Shown: piece by piece, positions 62,007 through 64,000 of the stretch
Numbering within the stretch: the stretch's first letter is position 1
Layout: each line of letters opens with the position of its first letter
NCBI GenBank assembly: GCA_018713255.1
Contig: DVFL01000012.1
Location: 1 to 64,000, forward strand
Reading direction: 5' to 3'
Source: Candidatus Cottocaccamicrobium excrementipullorum
Lineage (GTDB): Bacteria; Bacillota; Clostridia; Lachnospirales; Lachnospiraceae
DNA: 64,000 bases
Position numbers and translations under genes: made by a program
The notes under the pieces: model-generated
Seen by the model: only the letters and a program-made list of their open reading frames with translations
The model's database searches: none
What the model was told of the DNA's origin: nothing

Positions 62007-63332
62007 ATGGATTTATTTGATTATATGCGTCAGCAAAATCAGGAAAAGGAAGCGCCTTTAGCTTCCAGGCTGCGGCCCAGAACCTTGGACGAGGTGGTAG
62101 GGCAGCAGCACATTATTGGGAAAGACCGGCTGTTATATCGGGCGATTCAGGCGGATCAGCTGGGATCTCTTATTTTTTATGGGCCTCCGGGAACGGGAAA
62201 AACCACCCTGGCCAGGGTGATTGCCAATACTACCAGCGCCAGGTTTAAACAGATTAATGCCACGGTGGCAGGGAAAAAGGACATGGAGGAGGTGGTCCGT
62301 GAGGCCCAGGACGCCAGAGGCATGTACGGTCAGAAAACTATCCTTTTTGTGGATGAGATTCACCGGTTCAACAAGGGGCAGCAGGATTATCTTCTGCCTT
62401 TTGTGGAGGACGGCACCCTGATTTTAATCGGGGCCACCACAGAGAATCCTTATTTTGAAGTCAATGGAGCTCTTCTTTCTCGGTCAAGAGTTTTTGAGCT
62501 TAAGCCTCTTAAGCCAGAGGAGATTAAGGAGCTGATCCGAAGGGGAGTTTACGACCAGGAAAGAGGGATGGGAGCTTATCACGGCGAGATTGAGGAAGAT
62601 GCCATGGATTTTCTGGCGGAGGCCGCTGGGGGAGATGCCAGAGCGGCTTTGAATGCGGTGGAACTGGGAATTCTTACCACGGAGCCGGGGCCGGATGGCA
62701 AGATCCGCATTACTTTGAAAGTCGCCCAGGAATGTATCCAAAAACGGGCTGTTCGATATGATAAAAATGGCGATGGCCATTATGATACGGTTTCTGCCTT
62801 TATTAAAAGCATGAGAGGTTCTGATCCGGACGCGGCGGTGTATTACCTGGCGCGGATGCTTTACGCAGGGGAAGAGATTAAGTTTATTTCCCGTCGGATT
62901 ATGATCTGTGCAGCAGAGGATGTGGGCAATGCAGACCCTCAGGCGCTTTGTGTGGCGGTGGCTGCAGCCCAGGCGGCGGAGCGCATCGGCATGCCGGAGG
63001 CCCAGATTATTCTCTCCCAGGCGGTCACTTACGTGGCCAGCGCGCCCAAGAGCAATTCTGCCTGTATGGCAGTAAGCCGGGCAATGGAGGCGGTAAAGGG
63101 AGGGGCATTAGGGCCGATTCCCGTGCATCTGCAGGACCGGCATTATCAGGGGGCAGCTAAACTTGGCCATGGGGAAGGCTATTTATATGCCCATGACTAT
63201 CCTCATCATTATGTTAAACAGCAGTATCTGCCGGATGGGATGGAAGGCAGCGTATTCTATGAACCTTCTGACAATGGATTGGAGAAAAAGATAAAGGAAC
63301 ATTTAAACTGGCTGAAAAATATGGACAATTAA
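62007..63332 (+). CDS. rarA: Replication-associated recombination protein A
   Basis: A 441-residue AAA+ ATPase of the RarA/MgsA/WRNIP1 family. The N-terminal PLASRLRPRTLDEVVGQQHI, Walker [13 protein letters not shown] (59-70), Walker B LFVDEIHRFNKGQQ (Asp116, Glu117), sensor ATTENPYFEVN and the C-terminal tetramerisation region (YHYDTVSAFIKSMRGSDPDA-like, KSNSACMAVSRAM) are all present. It acts at stalled replication forks. GGAAGG stands 8 nt before the ATG. It is followed by the phosphodiesterase-like gene 20 bp downstream. Confidence 0.95.
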   Translation: MDLFDYMRQQNQEKEAPLASRLRPRTLDEVVGQQHIIGKDRLLYRAIQADQLGSLIFYGPPGTGKTTLARVIANTTSARFKQINATVAGKKDMEEVVREAQDARGMYGQKTILFVDEIHRFNKGQQDYLLPFVEDGTLILIGATTENPYFEVNGALLSRSRVFELKPLKPEEIKELIRRGVYDQERGMGAYHGEIEEDAMDFLAEAAGGDARAALNAVELGILTTEPGPDGKIRITLKVAQECIQKRAVRYDKNGDGHYDTVSAFIKSMRGSDPDAAVYYLARMLYAGEEIKFISRRIMICAAEDVGNADPQALCVAVAAAQAAERIGMPEAQIILSQAVTYVASAPKSNSACMAVSRAMEAVKGGALGPIPVHLQDRHYQGAAKLGHGEGYLYAHDYPHHYVKQQYLPDGMEGSVFYEPSDNGLEKKIKEHLNWLKNMDN

Positions 63333-63352
63333 GGAAAGAGAGGGAATTCAGA

Positions 63353-64000
63353 ATGGCTGGCAGAAAAAAAACATACATAGGGAAAAAGCCTCATCGGATG
63401 ATTGTAATTTCCTGGGATGCAGTGGGAAGCAGGGATTTGGAGTTTTTAGAAACGTTGCCCCATTTTCGGGAACTGCTGGAGCGAGGCGGAATCTGCCGGA
63501 AGGTAAAAAGCGTATGCCCGAGCCTAACCTATCCAGCTCATGCCACCATTGTGTCTGGAGTTTCGCCGGCGGCCCATGGAATTGTGAATAATCTCCGTCT
63601 GCAGCCTTGGAGAAAGGAGCCGGACTGGTTCTGGCAGAGAAAATATCTTCAGGCCACCACTGTGTATGATTTGGCGGAGGCGGCAGGTCTGCGGACGGCA
63701 GCGATTTTATGGCCGGTAACTGCCGGGGCCGGGATTTCCTTTAACATGCCGGAGATCTGGCCGAATCATTTCTGGCAGAATCAGCTGGAAAGGTCTCTTT
63801 TAGGAGGAAGTCCGGCTTATCAAATTCAGATGTACCGGCGTTATGGGCGTCTTTTGAAAGGGACCAGGCAGCCTATGCTGGATAATTTTGCTCAGGCAGT
63901 GCTGTTAAAGACTCTGGAACGGTACCGTCCGGATTTGACTTTGGTTCATCTGACAGATGCAGACGCCATGCGCCACCGCTTCGGGGTGGATTCCCAGGAA
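63353..64000 (+). CDS. Alkaline-phosphatase-superfamily protein, partial (runs off the window)
   Basis: 216 codons are open from ATG 63353 (GAGAGGG upstream) to the window end. The start RMIVISWDAVGSRDLEFLE, the CPSLTYPAHATIVSGVSPAA segment with the nucleophile Thr, HGIVNN, and VHLTDADAMRHRFG with a metal-ligand Asp pattern identify an ectonucleotide pyrophosphatase/phosphodiesterase (PF01663). No signal peptide is seen in the visible part. It probably hydrolyses phosphodiester or phosphonate bonds. It is likely cotranscribed with rarA. Confidence 0.88.
   Translation, partial: MAGRKKTYIGKKPHRMIVISWDAVGSRDLEFLETLPHFRELLERGGICRKVKSVCPSLTYPAHATIVSGVSPAAHGIVNNLRLQPWRKEPDWFWQRKYLQATTVYDLAEAAGLRTAAILWPVTAGAGISFNMPEIWPNHFWQNQLERSLLGGSPAYQIQMYRRYGRLLKGTRQPMLDNFAQAVLLKTLERYRPDLTLVHLTDADAMRHRFGVDSQE

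Overview
The window looks like the chromosome of a spore-forming, anaerobic Clostridia, most likely a Lachnospiraceae gut bacterium. The grounds are a SPOCS/LysM spore-coat type protein and a YtvI-like membrane protein, Gram-positive style ribosome binding sites (AGGAGG), sigma-A promoters, intrinsic terminators with T-runs, a mannose-family PTS for uronic-acid disaccharides, and an ABC galactose transporter beside a GH2 beta-galactosidase. No rRNA, tRNA or CRISPR array was seen. The genus cannot be fixed from the sequence alone.

Positions 1-9000 are accessory. They hold the end of a RhuM-family gene, a large serine recombinase, fragments of a decayed tailed phage (terminase and tail-chaperone pieces), then an intact two-gene unit: an Upf1-like SF1 helicase (1143 aa) and an Mrr-type nuclease with an N-terminal PUA/EVE-like part. 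An HNH-endonuclease protein follows on the other strand. The helicase-Mrr pair is the best candidate here for an uncharacterised defence system.

Positions 9000-31300 are mostly housekeeping or small accessory functions: SDR, Nudix, flavin reductase, alpha/beta hydrolase, an AraC-EamA-DUF2000 operon, an ECF sigma factor with an RsgI-like anti-sigma factor and a small exported EF-hand peptide, a macrodomain pseudogene, an ftsH interrupted by one in-frame stop, a GT8 glycosyltransferase, TetR, GNATs, a DnaJ-type chaperone, cardiolipin synthase, DegV, endonuclease III, a MATE exporter and a CcdA-thioredoxin fusion.

Positions 31300-55500 are mainly carbon metabolism. ackA (TTG start) is followed by the mglBAC galactose transporter, divergent from lacZ. 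A FadR-type GntR regulator stands divergent from an aconitase-superfamily hydro-lyase (two subunits) and a GntP permease, with a 16-bp perfect palindrome between them. After a decayed IS1182-like element come a RIFT-barrel lyase-like protein and a seven-gene glycosaminoglycan operon on the minus strand (PTS IIA, unsaturated glucuronyl hydrolase, IIB, IIC, IID, heparinase II/III-like protein, LacI regulator). That order matches what I recall of the streptococcal hyaluronan/RegR locus.

Positions 55500-64000 carry a PrcB-like lipoprotein, serine acetyltransferase, the SPOCS/LysM protein, a GIY-YIG protein, a hemolysin-III family protein, an RluA-family pseudouridine synthase containing a striking cluster of DnaA boxes, a YtvI/AI-2E family protein, RarA and the start of an alkaline-phosphatase-superfamily protein.

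Structural signals that the genes do not explain include a 55-bp dispersed repeat in three copies, a nested 65-bp dyad upstream of ftsH and the GT8 gene, a promoter followed at once by two terminator-like hairpins ahead of dnaJ, and a hairpin that traps the ribosome binding site of the SPOCS gene.
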